Translations under genes and position numbers: made by a program | Shown: piece after piece, positions 52,674-61,716 of the stretch | Layout of the letters: each line of letters starts with the position of its first letter | Numbering within the stretch: the first letter of the stretch is position 1 | Notes under the pieces: model-generated | What the model was told of the DNA's origin: nothing | The model's database searches: none | The model's input: only the letters and a program-made list of their open reading frames with translations | Source of the DNA: Chitinivibrionales bacterium | GTDB taxonomy: Bacteria > Fibrobacterota > Chitinivibrionia > Chitinivibrionales > JANQEN01 | DNA length: 64,000 bases | Reading direction: 5' to 3' | Assembly (NCBI GenBank): GCA_028278335.1 | Contig: JANQEN010000240.1 | Location: 23,621-87,620, forward strand

Positions 52674-54068
52674 ATGAAAACTTTGAAGAAAAACATTTTT
52701 CAGCTTTGTTGTGTTGTTCTCTTTTTCTGTTGCAACGCAATTCAAAACCAGAGCGCAAATAAGACAAAGCGCCCGCCAAACATCATCTTTATCTTTGCCG
52801 ATGACCTAGGCTATGGAGATTTGGGTTGCTTTGGTGCCAGGGATATCAAGACACCCAATATTGACCGTATGGCAAAAGAGGGAATCACCTTCACCTCTTT
52901 CTATTCTGCCTCCTCTGTGTCAAGTCCTTCCCGGGCTGGATTCCTTACCGGCAGGCTGCCGCAGCGGATGGGTGTCAATGGGGTTTTCTTTCCCCAAAGT
53001 TTTACTGGGATGCCCTCAGAGGAAGTGACTATTGCAGAACTTCTTAAAAGCAAGGGCTACAAAACCGGTATCATTGGCAAGTGGCACCTGGGACATCGTC
53101 CTCAGTTTTTGCCACTTCAACAGGGCTTCGATGAATACTATGGTATCCCTTACAGCAATGACATGCACAACGTGGTCTACATGGATGGCAATGATATTGT
53201 GGAGCATCATATTGACCAAGCTGAAATGACAAAGCGCTTCCACGAAAAATCTCTCTCCTTTGTAACGCGTCATAGGGATGATCCCTTTTTCCTCTTTCTC
53301 TCCCACGCAATGCCCCATGTGCCGCTGTATGTATCTGAGCAATTCAAGGGAAGTTCAAAGCGGGGACTTTATGGCGACGTTATCCAAGAGATGGATTGGG
53401 GTGTTGGCGCAATCATCGATACCCTTGACAAGCTGAATCTCTTGGAAAACACGCTGATTATTTTTACCAGTGACAATGGTCCTTGGTCCGTTATGGAAGA
53501 CCATGGAGGCTCTTCTGGTGGTTTACGACAAGGCAAGTTTTACACCTTTGAAGGGGGTATGCGCGTACCCACTGTTGCTTTATGGAAAGGCACCATCCCC
53601 GAAGGGCTGGTCAACAATGACCTTGCTTCGCAAATGGATTGGTTCCCCACCTTTGCCGCTTTAGCGGACATTGCACTACCAAAGGATCGAGCCATTGATG
53701 GTGTGGATATCTCCAAAGTTCTTTTTGGTAAGGGAAAAAGAGCAAAGGACAGTTATCTCTTTTTCAGTGGGGAGCAGCTTATGGGGTATCGCAAAGGACA
53801 ATGGAAAGTCAAAATGCCCTTTGCCGGATTTGAGCGCCAACGTTGGAAACAGGGTGAGCCAGCCCATGACACCCTCCTCTTTGATTTAGAAAAAGACCCT
53901 GGTGAAAAAAACAATCTCTATTCTACAAACAAAAAACTAGCTCGTACCTTGATTGAAGAAATGAATAAAGAATACGCAGCAATGGGAGAACTACCTCCTT
54001 CACTCATAGTGAGAAACCCTGCTGACGAGGGCCACTATGAGTATCTTAAGAACAAACACAAGAAATAA
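52674..54068 (+). CDS. Secreted serine-type sulfatase
   Basis: 464 residues from ATG 52674; a TTG at 52641 would add 11 residues. Signal peptide with Cys-rich end (CCVVLFFCCNAIQ; possible lipobox). Sulfatase core: NIIFIFADDLGYGDLGCFG metal-binding start, catalytic motif SSPSR with Ser83 in the formylglycine position, GKWHLGHRPQFLP, and FTSDNGPW. A Ser in that site means maturation by an anaerobic (anSME) radical-SAM enzyme, not the Cys-type FGE. Likely acts on sulfated polysaccharides. No anSME gene is seen in the window. Confidence 0.9.
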   Translation: MKTLKKNIFQLCCVVLFFCCNAIQNQSANKTKRPPNIIFIFADDLGYGDLGCFGARDIKTPNIDRMAKEGITFTSFYSASSVSSPSRAGFLTGRLPQRMGVNGVFFPQSFTGMPSEEVTIAELLKSKGYKTGIIGKWHLGHRPQFLPLQQGFDEYYGIPYSNDMHNVVYMDGNDIVEHHIDQAEMTKRFHEKSLSFVTRHRDDPFFLFLSHAMPHVPLYVSEQFKGSSKRGLYGDVIQEMDWGVGAIIDTLDKLNLLENTLIIFTSDNGPWSVMEDHGGSSGGLRQGKFYTFEGGMRVPTVALWKGTIPEGLVNNDLASQMDWFPTFAALADIALPKDRAIDGVDISKVLFGKGKRAKDSYLFFSGEQLMGYRKGQWKVKMPFAGFERQRWKQGEPAHDTLLFDLEKDPGEKNNLYSTNKKLARTLIEEMNKEYAAMGELPPSLIVRNPADEGHYEYLKNKHKK

Positions 54069-54228
54069 AAGTGCCCTAAACATCTGCGCTTTACCCAAAT
54101 ATCTATGCAGTGCGATTGAAGGGGTAAAAAAATAATACAATAGCATTAATAAAGAGACTATAGATCGCGTCTCTACGCCCGCGATGATGAATGCAAATCA
54201 TTTAATCTTGACTAATCTTTAAATCTTT

Positions 54229-54389
54229 CGCACGAGGGATTCGGAAGGTGCGAAGCAGTATTTTGGCAAAGCCAAAATACCGAAGCGAACGCGGAGCCTG
54301 GAGCAGCCCGGTCTGATTGGTGCAAAAAAACTATACTGTTCAAATCCCGATTTATCGGGAGCAAAGCGAGGGACGCGCCCAAATAATTA
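54229..54389. repeat. Structured repeat family C, copy 2 (expanded)
   Basis: About 160 bases in the 339-base gap 54069-54407. It shares the T-rich entry block and the GCGCCCAAATAATT end with copies 1 and 3. The interior carries different hairpins: GTATTTTGGC-AAA-GCCAAAATAC and CCCGAT-TTA-TCGGG. GAGCCTGGAGC and GAGCAAAGCGAGGG match copy 1. No gene is present. Confidence 0.8.
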
Positions 54390-54407
54390 TAAATTAATAT
54401 TAGCTTA

Positions 54408-55148
54408 TTATAGTATTGACAGCACTTGCTCTAAACTCTGATCGGTCAAGAAAAACATAAACCCCCACCAAAGCACAACCAATAAAAGGGCAACAATACC
54501 AACAGCCCAAATTGGGATAAGTCGACGATTTGAACCTTTAAGCATACTCGATGAGATATTGCGCCGTCCGTGGGGAGAAAGACTGGTACTGGAACGCCCA
54601 CCGGCTTTTAAAAGGACCCGCGCTAAATTATCAATAATCTGATCACGCTTTTCTGGATTGCCCAGCTTAAATTTTCCCTCAAAGCCAATTGTCAAGCAAA
54701 GGTAGTAAATCTCAAGCACCTCTTTGGTACTTGCTGGCTGTTCCAGCAACTTTTCCAGTTTTCGAAAATAGCCTTCACCGGCCAGATTGTCTCCAAAGAG
54801 CTCCAACTGAATCGGCTTAGTAAGCCAGTAATCACGACACTCACCGGGCACGCTCATAACAGTTTCGTCAAGCAGCGCAACCAAAGCATAGACCGCGGCA
54901 TTGATCTGGCCATCGGTGGTGCCAATGGTACGGCAGTTTTTACGAAAAAGCTCGATATAGTGCATGATCAATTTGCGCAGTGCTGCGGGCTTTCCCAAAT
55001 CTTCTGATTCACGCATGCGAATAACAATTAAAAAGATATCCGTGCACAGTGCAGAGAGACTCTCCCGCTTTCTCTTTTTTCTGCCCACTTGAGACAGATC
55101 TATATCAAGGGTTTGACCACTAATTGTCTGGGTAAAGGATCCGGACAT
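54408..55148 (-). CDS. tssL: Type VI secretion protein TssL (DotU/IcmH family)
   Basis: 246 residues. DotU domain (about 28-185): LCTDIFLIVIRMRESEDLGKPAALRKLI, then AVYALVALLDETVMSVPGECRDYW, GDNLAGEGYFRKLEKLL, and YYLCLTIGFEGKF. One C-terminal membrane anchor (IPIWAVGIVALLLVVLWWGFM). No OmpA extension. TssL anchors the T6SS baseplate to the inner membrane. It lies directly after tssK (14 bases), the usual pairing. Other T6SS genes are not in the window. Confidence 0.93.
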   Translation of the reverse strand: MSGSFTQTISGQTLDIDLSQVGRKKRKRESLSALCTDIFLIVIRMRESEDLGKPAALRKLIMHYIELFRKNCRTIGTTDGQINAAVYALVALLDETVMSVPGECRDYWLTKPIQLELFGDNLAGEGYFRKLEKLLEQPASTKEVLEIYYLCLTIGFEGKFKLGNPEKRDQIIDNLARVLLKAGGRSSTSLSPHGRRNISSSMLKGSNRRLIPIWAVGIVALLLVVLWWGFMFFLTDQSLEQVLSIL

Positions 55149-55162
55149 GTAAAGTTCCTTTC

Positions 55163-56512
55163 TTAACTTCTAAGCGCAAGCATCTCCATCTTTAGATTAC
55201 TGTAGTTATGAGGAAAATAGAAGGCAATAGTGCCGGAGGTCTTAATACCTTCCCAAAAATCACCCTGCTGTTCCAATTTAAAATAGATAAATCCCGGCTT
55301 TGAGGAGAGTCCCTCTGGAGGAGTGGCTGTATGTTTTAAAGGCAGACCGGGCATAGCAGAGGGAATCAGCAACTCCAACTTGTCACGGGAGCACATCTTA
55401 ATGCGCGAGAGGGTTCCAACAATCAGCTCCTTGTCGGTAACATCTGCAGAGAGACCAAAGTAAAAACTGGCTGTATTAAAGAGACCTTCGTCCGCAACTT
55501 TACAAAGGTAATTGGCAGGGCCGGTTTCCTCAATCGGCACATTAACGCAACCCGCAGAGATATCACCACCAAGGATTTTTCGTATCACTGCATTGAAGAT
55601 ATCAAAGACCGAACCAATATTGCTGTGCTCATAGCGGGGCAAATTTTTAAGAGTCACCTCGGAGGAAAAGGTGCACAGTGATCCAGAAAATTGTAGCAGA
55701 AGTGTAAAGAGGTCATAGGGGTGGATATCAGGAACAAAGTGATAATAGTTCAAGAGTGGGGTGTAGGTGTTTACTGTGTGCAACAGACGAAAGGCTGTCT
55801 GTTCTGAACCGCCAAACTCAGCAAAACCACCCTTAAGTTGTTTCCGTCCCTGAGAGAGCGAGGCGTTCTTTGCAAGGAGTAACTCCAATAGAGAGCGAAG
55901 CTTATCCAACAATATTTTTGATCCGCCCACCCGTAATAATGGCGGCACATAAGTATCATCAACCTCAATCTGGCCACTGCTGGTTCTTACCAAACGGGCA
56001 ACTTGCATGGCAGAGTAATCGTCCCGTGATTCATCCCCAAAGAGAATACGAAAGTTAAAATCCCCAACCTCGATCTCTTTTTGTTGCCTGCCATAGACTT
56101 CATCGGACATGGAGACTACCTGGTTTTTATAACGAACTGCAGAAGTTTCCTCACTCATCTCACTGACATTAGCCTTTTTTTCGGCTACCATGGGTAAAGC
56201 AAAAAAGACATCCAGGGTCTGTTGTTCATGAGTAAAGTGATCTTCAAAGGGTCGGGCCGCTGGTGCATGGTCCTGTTTTGGAATATCAAAGACAGTCCCG
56301 TCAGGCAAAATACCCTGGGCCTGAGTCACGGAAATCGTGCCGTTGGCAACGGCATCTTTATTAATGGTCAGGTTTGTAAAACCATAGTAGTGAGGAAAAT
56401 AGGAGGACAATCTCGTATTGATTGTATTAAATAAAAATCGCTCTGATAACTGAAAATGCTGCGGTTGAAGAAATAACCCCTCTTTCCAAATAACCTTTTT
56501 TGCACCGTACAC
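55163..56512 (-). CDS. tssK: Type VI secretion baseplate protein TssK
   Basis: 449 residues, the normal length. The N-terminal KVIWKEGLFLQPQHFQ is diagnostic of TssK. Middle: VPPLLRVGGSKILLDKLRSLLELL and HPYDLFTLLLQFSGSLCTFS; C-terminal LPLKHTATPPEGLSSKPGFIYFKLEQQGDFWEGI. TssK links the baseplate to TssL in the membrane complex. Divergent from the PEGA-kinase operon, with a 197-base intergenic region. Confidence 0.95.
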   Translation of the reverse strand: MYGAKKVIWKEGLFLQPQHFQLSERFLFNTINTRLSSYFPHYYGFTNLTINKDAVANGTISVTQAQGILPDGTVFDIPKQDHAPAARPFEDHFTHEQQTLDVFFALPMVAEKKANVSEMSEETSAVRYKNQVVSMSDEVYGRQQKEIEVGDFNFRILFGDESRDDYSAMQVARLVRTSSGQIEVDDTYVPPLLRVGGSKILLDKLRSLLELLLAKNASLSQGRKQLKGGFAEFGGSEQTAFRLLHTVNTYTPLLNYYHFVPDIHPYDLFTLLLQFSGSLCTFSSEVTLKNLPRYEHSNIGSVFDIFNAVIRKILGGDISAGCVNVPIEETGPANYLCKVADEGLFNTASFYFGLSADVTDKELIVGTLSRIKMCSRDKLELLIPSAMPGLPLKHTATPPEGLSSKPGFIYFKLEQQGDFWEGIKTSGTIAFYFPHNYSNLKMEMLALRS

Positions 56513-56709
56513 GGGACAGCTCCCTCCTGGTATTATGATTTTTTACTATGATTTATGTATATTTTATAGTCCAAAATGTTTTATCAATATTATATTTGTT
56601 ACGAATTATAGCAACACCAGAGAAATCTCAAAGGAAAATAGTAAATAACAGATTCAAATTGCTTATATTAAATTAATTCATTTTTCCCTATTCAGAGGAG
56701 AAAAATTAT

Positions 56710-57459
56710 ATGAATTACCGCACAATAGGTATACCACTTTTACTTGTTTTTTGTATTGCACTATCTTCACTCCATGGGGCTGAGGAAGGTACCCTTTCGG
56801 TGACCACCGAACCAACCGGTGTAGAAGTGTGGCTAGGTGATAAATATATTGGTGATACTCCCATTCAAAATAAGAAATTACGGACCGGTCGCTACACCTT
56901 AAAATTGATCGACCCAATCCAGCAGGTCAGTGTTTCCGAAGAGATCCTGATCCAATCTGGTGAGTTAACCATGGTTGAAAAAATACTGAAGGCAAAATTT
57001 GGCACTCTAAAGGTGGACTCCGACCCTGAAGGGGCGGAAGTATTTATTGCGACATTGCTTGGAAAAACTCCCTTAGAAAACAACTTTATGAATCCTGGCA
57101 AATACCGTATAGAGGTAAAACATCCTAAAAAGAAGTATCAACCAGTGTCAGAGGAGATCACCATTCCTCAGAGTAAAACTGTGGAACTGACAAACACCTT
57201 AGTTAAGGAGAGTGCCTTTGATACCAAAGCTGCTGTACGGCTTGCCTTAGGTGCTGGTGCGATTGGGGGTTTTGTCTGGGCGATAATTGCGCAGGGTAAT
57301 CATAAAATGTATGAAACGCAGATTGCCGAACGAACCCCATTTAATGGCGACACCGATGGACTAAGCGGAAAATCTAAAACAGCGGCGACTCACCGAACCT
57401 TAGGAGTAATTGTTGGAGCGCTCTGCGTTGTTGGATTTGAAATTGTAGCATTTTTTTAA
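56710..57459 (+). CDS. PEGA-domain secreted protein
   Basis: 249 residues. Signal peptide (IPLLLVFCIALSSLHG), then two PEGA domains (about 27-85, LSVTTEPTGVEVWLGDKYIGDTP, and 98-155, LKVDSDPEGAEVFI). A hydrophobic pair of segments follows (LALGAGAIGGFVWAIIA and IVGALCVVGFEIVAFF). AGAGGAG is about 8 bases before the start. It lies 24 bases before the Ser/Thr kinase gene. PEGA proteins of this type are often encoded next to kinases and T6SS genes. Likely an envelope partner of the kinase. Confidence 0.88.
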   Translation: MNYRTIGIPLLLVFCIALSSLHGAEEGTLSVTTEPTGVEVWLGDKYIGDTPIQNKKLRTGRYTLKLIDPIQQVSVSEEILIQSGELTMVEKILKAKFGTLKVDSDPEGAEVFIATLLGKTPLENNFMNPGKYRIEVKHPKKKYQPVSEEITIPQSKTVELTNTLVKESAFDTKAAVRLALGAGAIGGFVWAIIAQGNHKMYETQIAERTPFNGDTDGLSGKSKTAATHRTLGVIVGALCVVGFEIVAFF

Positions 57460-57483
57460 GATATCATATATTATTAGTATACT

Positions 57484-59397
57484 ATGAACGACCAAACGAA
57501 CAACAGACCGGAAGATTTACCACAGAATCTTGATAAGACTATTGATGAGAACATTATGGGCCAGCACTTTGGCACTGGCACCAATTTGACTCCCGGTAGC
57601 ACCCATGTCACACAAGTTGGAAGCAATCCCTACCAGATGCAGCAACTTCCCTCTGGAGAAGAGACAATTCCCTTAGGCTCTGGGGTAATTGCCGGTGTTC
57701 TTGGTGTGGGCGGTATGGCCAAGGTGTACAAAATATGGAATGAAAAATTAGAGGTCTATCGGGCGGTAAAAATTCTTCTACCCACTGGTCAAAAAGATTT
57801 GGCTAAGCGTTTTGAGACCGAAGTAAAAATTACAGCCAAGCTTCACCATCCCAATATTGTTGATATTTACAATGTGGGTGAATGGAATGGCCTTCCCTAT
57901 ATCGAAATGGAGATCATTGAAGGGACTACCCTGGACAACCTCATTGCCCAGTTTGGTAAATTACCCGACCAAATCTGCTGTGCCATAGGTGTACAGATTG
58001 CAAAGGCACTCTCCTATGCGCACTCCCAGGAATTTCTGCTCTATGGAAAGACCTACAATGGGATAATTCACCGGGATCTTAAGCCTGCCAATATTATGAT
58101 CTCCAATCAGGGGATCTTAAAGCTTATGGACTTTGGTATTGCCCGACCCACAGAGGCGGGTTTGCATACCATGGAAGGGCATATTGTGGGTACGCTCCAG
58201 TATCTTTCACCGGAGCAACTTGATGGTGTAGCTATTGACAATAGAACCGACATCTACTCCTTTGGAGCTATACTTTACGAGATGCTCACCGGTACTAAAA
58301 CCTTTCCCCAGGGAACCATCACCAACCTCATGAAGATGAAGGCGACCAACTCCTTTAGGCGCTTCAATGAGTTTAATTTCAATATCCTTACATCACTCAC
58401 CAAGTGCACGGAAAAATGCCTTCAGCATGAGCGAATCGACCGCTTTGATAATGCCGATGATCTGCTCGGCACTCTACGAAAAATCCATAATGGCCTGACT
58501 GATGACGCACCCTCAGACAGTCTAAAAAAATACATGCAAGCACCCCATGAGTTTGAGCTAACCGCAGGAAAAGCGCGATTACCTCTCAAGTATCTTATAC
58601 CTGGTGGTGCTTTGGTGGCGCTGATCTTAGTTGCTGTGGTAGCGATATTCTTTCTTCCCAAAAAGGAAGAGCCCAAGGTCGCCACAAAAACAGCTCCTAA
58701 GGTAGTCACAAAGCCGGTTGTCAAACAACCACCGCAAAAGCCCGAAGAGGAAGAACCAGTTAAACCAAAGCCAACAACCCCGGTGGCAAAGCCGGTTAAA
58801 CCAAAACCGGTGAAGCCAAAACCACTGCCACCTGTTCAGAGGGCTCCTGTAGCGCAAAAACCAAAGCCCAAACCGCTCTCACCGCTGGAGATTGTCAAGA
58901 AAAAATATGGCACCAATGATCTTTTAGAAATTGGTAGACAGGCCTGTAACAAGGGGCAGTACAGCGACGCGGTTACCGCGCTTCAGGCATCACCATCGAG
59001 TGATCCAACCAAGGGAATTTTATTATTATGGGCCTATGTGGAGCTTAAAAAGATCAACTCTGCCCGTAACCTCCTTCCAGCTATGCCAGCCAATGACGCC
59101 TTTGTGGACCTCTTAAAGGGTCGGATTGAGATGTCACGCAACCGAGATAAAAAAGCCCTGCGCTTTTTTCAATCCTCCATGACCAAACCCAGTGCAATCA
59201 AAAACCGAACCGCTATTAGGAATGATGCGCTTTACTACTCGGCACTCTTACAGGATAAACATTTTAAACAGTCGCCCTCTTCAGAGACCCGTCTTGCTGC
59301 ACTGACTGCGTGGAATAGCTTAAAGAAAGCCTATATTAGAACACCAAACCATCCCCGGTTCAAGCTGGCAAATAAAAAAATGGCCTCCACCAATTAG
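57484..59397 (+). CDS. Transmembrane Ser/Thr protein kinase with C-terminal TPR-like domain
   Basis: 637 residues. Hanks-type kinase domain (about 65-340): glycine-rich loop GVLGVGGMAKVYK, VAIK-type Lys in YRAVKIL, catalytic HRDLKPAN with Asp198, DFG motif DFGIARP, and APE-like LSPEQ. A single membrane helix at about 365-390 (LIPGGALVALILVAVVAIFF). A Pro-Lys-rich linker then leads to a TPR-like region (about 475-630) that would be periplasmic. It is PknB/PpkA-like, and adjacency to tssK-tssL suggests control of type VI secretion, as PpkA does in Pseudomonas. It is 10 bases before the GH84 gene. Confidence 0.93.
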   Translation: MNDQTNNRPEDLPQNLDKTIDENIMGQHFGTGTNLTPGSTHVTQVGSNPYQMQQLPSGEETIPLGSGVIAGVLGVGGMAKVYKIWNEKLEVYRAVKILLPTGQKDLAKRFETEVKITAKLHHPNIVDIYNVGEWNGLPYIEMEIIEGTTLDNLIAQFGKLPDQICCAIGVQIAKALSYAHSQEFLLYGKTYNGIIHRDLKPANIMISNQGILKLMDFGIARPTEAGLHTMEGHIVGTLQYLSPEQLDGVAIDNRTDIYSFGAILYEMLTGTKTFPQGTITNLMKMKATNSFRRFNEFNFNILTSLTKCTEKCLQHERIDRFDNADDLLGTLRKIHNGLTDDAPSDSLKKYMQAPHEFELTAGKARLPLKYLIPGGALVALILVAVVAIFFLPKKEEPKVATKTAPKVVTKPVVKQPPQKPEEEEPVKPKPTTPVAKPVKPKPVKPKPLPPVQRAPVAQKPKPKPLSPLEIVKKKYGTNDLLEIGRQACNKGQYSDAVTALQASPSSDPTKGILLLWAYVELKKINSARNLLPAMPANDAFVDLLKGRIEMSRNRDKKALRFFQSSMTKPSAIKNRTAIRNDALYYSALLQDKHFKQSPSSETRLAALTAWNSLKKAYIRTPNHPRFKLANKKMASTN

Positions 59398-59407
59398 GGC
59401 AATTTCT

Positions 59408-60577
59408 ATGAAACCACACATCGGGTATATTGAAGGCTACTATGGTAGACTCCTCCAGTGGCAGGAGCGCCATGTGCTTTTACACCATCTCGCCTCTTTG
59501 GAAATGAACACCTATCTGTACGCACCCAAGGAGGATCCCTTCCATCGAATCCAATGGAGAGAATCCTATCCGCAAATATGGCGCAGAGAGTTGACAGAAT
59601 TCATTACTAAGGGAAAACAGCGTGGCATCACGGTTATCCCTGCCATGGCTCCGGGTCTCTCCTATGACTACCGCTCGCAAAAAGATTACCAAACCTTAGT
59701 TACCAAATTCAAGGAGCTTTTATCCTGTGGTGCAACAACCATTGCCCTACTCATGGATGATATTCCCGAAGAGCTTCCCAAAAATTGCAAAACCCACTTC
59801 TCCTCATTGGGACAGGCCCATGCACTTCTTCTGCAGAAATTATTCAAAGATCTTTCTGTGGAGCAGCGCGATCTGACCCTGTGGTTTTGCCCCACCGTGT
59901 ATACCGATCAGTTTGCCAAGGTACCGATCAATGAATCAGTATATCTTCAAGAGTTGGCTACAGATACTCCCAAATCCATTAAGATTATGTGGACAGGACC
60001 GCGTATTATTGCTGAATCACTCACCGTGAAAAACCTTGCCCCCATTACTCAACTCTTTAAAGAGCGCCTTATTATTTGGGACAACCTCTATGCCAATGAT
60101 TATGCACCACTCCGCCTTTTTGTGGGGCCCTATGCAAAGCGCAATCCCAAGATACTGGATAAAACTTCGGGACTTTTAATTAATCCCACCGGCCTTTTAC
60201 ACACCGACACCTTTCTCCTCTCTCTCTTTGCCGACTTTATAGCATCAAAGAGTGCGACCAAAAAGCAGTGGCTAAACATAGCCCAGCAATTTGGCATCCC
60301 CAAAGAGTTTATTGCAATCAGTAGATTTTTCTGGTCTCCCTTTACAGAGAATACACAGAAGGATTTTCCCCAAACCCTTCAGAAAAATCCTCAAAAGCTT
60401 TTTGATGATCTGGTAGTAGCCTGGCAAAGCCCCTTAAAGAATGAGTGGTATCCCTTTTTGCAAAGCTTCTGGCAGGATCTGTTCTGCTTGACCAAAAAGG
60501 GGGCAGCCCAAAGGAAGTGGCAAAGCACCCACTATCCTTCAGCACTGGCCCTTCGATTGGACAAGGCTTGGAAGTAG
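59408..60577 (+). CDS. Cytoplasmic GH84-family glycosidase (beta-N-acetylglucosaminidase/OGA-like)
   Basis: 389 residues. The GH84 catalytic barrel begins almost at the first codon: GYIEGYYGRLLQW (residues 6-18), followed by YLYAPKEDPFHRIQWRE, VIPAMAPGLSYDY, and the catalytic Asp pair D117-D118 in LLMDDIPEE. Late motifs IMWTGPRI and IWDNLYANDY are typical. No signal peptide or extra domain, unusual because bacterial GH84 enzymes are mostly secreted. It lies ten bases after the Ser/Thr kinase gene. Substrate could be chitobiose-type sugars, muropeptides, or O-GlcNAc on proteins, as in the eukaryotic homologue. Confidence 0.9.
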   Translation: MKPHIGYIEGYYGRLLQWQERHVLLHHLASLEMNTYLYAPKEDPFHRIQWRESYPQIWRRELTEFITKGKQRGITVIPAMAPGLSYDYRSQKDYQTLVTKFKELLSCGATTIALLMDDIPEELPKNCKTHFSSLGQAHALLLQKLFKDLSVEQRDLTLWFCPTVYTDQFAKVPINESVYLQELATDTPKSIKIMWTGPRIIAESLTVKNLAPITQLFKERLIIWDNLYANDYAPLRLFVGPYAKRNPKILDKTSGLLINPTGLLHTDTFLLSLFADFIASKSATKKQWLNIAQQFGIPKEFIAISRFFWSPFTENTQKDFPQTLQKNPQKLFDDLVVAWQSPLKNEWYPFLQSFWQDLFCLTKKGAAQRKWQSTHYPSALALRLDKAWK

Positions 60578-61335
60578 AACAGCTGCACCTCAACCTTTTT
60601 TCCTCCCCCACTTTTGATGAACTCCTTAATGCATCCAACATTGACAACATGACCATTGTCTTTAATGCCCGCATGAAAAAAAGCTGGCAGCTTGCTATAC
60701 AACCAAATGGCAACAAAACACTGACCCTTCCAAAGGTCCTGCAGGAGGCACCAGAAAAGGTCAAAGTCGCTCTCCTCACTTGGTCGCAACTTAAAAAGCC
60801 CCGGCTTAAAAAAAACCGACGAGCCTATTTACAAAAAAAGAGGGAGTTGGAACAGGTTGTGTGGGACTACCTGGGATCAGTCATCCCCATGGCCAAGCAG
60901 CGAACCATTAAAAATCCCGATAAGTTCCACACACAAACACAGGGGGCGGTCTATGATCTTCGCCAGCTCTTTAATGAGATAAATTCCCACTATTTTAACA
61001 ACGCCCTTACAAGCTATATTCGCTGGGGAAGCCCTCGTTCAAAAACATCATACAAGTACTCCTTTGTTGATGAAAAGGGCACCAAGCACAACCTCATTAC
61101 CATTGCTGGTGTGTATAATCATCCCAAAGTCCCCGATTATGCAATCAAGGGCGTGGTCTTTCATGAGATGCTGCATATTGCCATTCCTCCCTATAAAAAG
61201 AACGGCCGCCACTCGATCCATGGACCGGAATTTAAAAAAGCCGAAAAAGCCTATCCCTATTTACAGGAGTGGTATCAGTGGGAACGGACTCATGTGGCTT
61301 CTATTTTAAGGCAGATAAAGCGGAAGTTTAGATAG
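60568..61335 (+). CDS. SprT-like zinc metalloprotein
   Basis: About 255 residues if it starts at TTG 60568 (ten-base overlap with the GH84 gene). Earlier in-frame GTG 60445 would make the overlap 132 bases and gives an unconvincing sequence; ATG 60649 is a later possibility. The C-terminal half carries a SprT-like metalloprotease domain: DLRQLFNEINSHYFNNALTS, then VVFHEMLHIAIPPYKKNGRHSIHGPEF (HExxH with third His). The N-terminal 120 residues, basic with KKPRLKKNRRAYLQKK, are not recognised. DNA-protein-crosslink or protein processing roles are known for SprT-like domains; no direct evidence here. Confidence 0.8.
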   Translation: MEVEQLHLNLFSSPTFDELLNASNIDNMTIVFNARMKKSWQLAIQPNGNKTLTLPKVLQEAPEKVKVALLTWSQLKKPRLKKNRRAYLQKKRELEQVVWDYLGSVIPMAKQRTIKNPDKFHTQTQGAVYDLRQLFNEINSHYFNNALTSYIRWGSPRSKTSYKYSFVDEKGTKHNLITIAGVYNHPKVPDYAIKGVVFHEMLHIAIPPYKKNGRHSIHGPEFKKAEKAYPYLQEWYQWERTHVASILRQIKRKFR

Positions 61336-61380
61336 TTTTAAATTTAAATAATAACTATTGTAAAAGAAAACTATCTGGTT

Positions 61381-61522
61381 GGGGGAGTGCCCCCTGAGCC
61401 AGAGCTAATCAGTCTATCCCGAAACAAAAAGATATGATTCCGCTGTTTTTCGCCTTAGGCTCAATCCATCGGAATCTTACTTTTTGTAACGGCCTATCCT
61501 GCTGGATCTCTGGCTACCCCCC
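61381..61522. repeat. Structured repeat family B, copy 2
   Basis: 142 bases; same outer blocks as 51610-51750. Inner stem here ACAAAAAG/CTTTTTGT and next stem GATTCCG/CGGAATC. Outer stem AGCCAGAG/CTCTGGCT identical to copy 1. Loop again with TTTTTCGC and GCTCAATCCA. It lies right after the SprT-like gene in the 585-base gap 61336-61920. Confidence 0.88.
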
Positions 61523-61564
61523 GAAATGGCATGTCAACTTTAGAAACCACTATTTTAAACACCA

Positions 61565-61670
61565 TCTTGTGTCGCCCTTTCAGGGCTTGTGAGTTATGGG
61601 AGGTTTTATTAACCCAGGGTGACGCTTCGCTTACCCTGGGCTATAATCTTTCGCGCTTTCAGCGCTTTTA
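61565..61670. repeat. Repeat family D, three-hairpin element known across several phyla
   Basis: Three hairpins in order: GCCC-TTTCA-GGGC (61574-61586), CCCAGGGT/ACCCTGGG (61613-61640) and GCGC-TTTCA-GCGC (61653-61665), joined by TTATGGGAGG and CTATAATCTTTC. I recognise this layout from intergenic elements of Bacteroidota, Chlorobiota and Planctomycetota genomes. It has no coding frame. Confidence 0.75.
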
Positions 61671-61716
61671 CCTATCCAAAAAACATGTTTGATTTTAGAT
61701 AATCTTTTAATCTTTT

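Noticed and set aside
60445..60567. Upstream extension of the SprT-like gene to GTG 60445
   Set aside because: The extra 41 residues look like an out-of-frame reading of the GH84 gene, and a 132-base overlap is unlikely.
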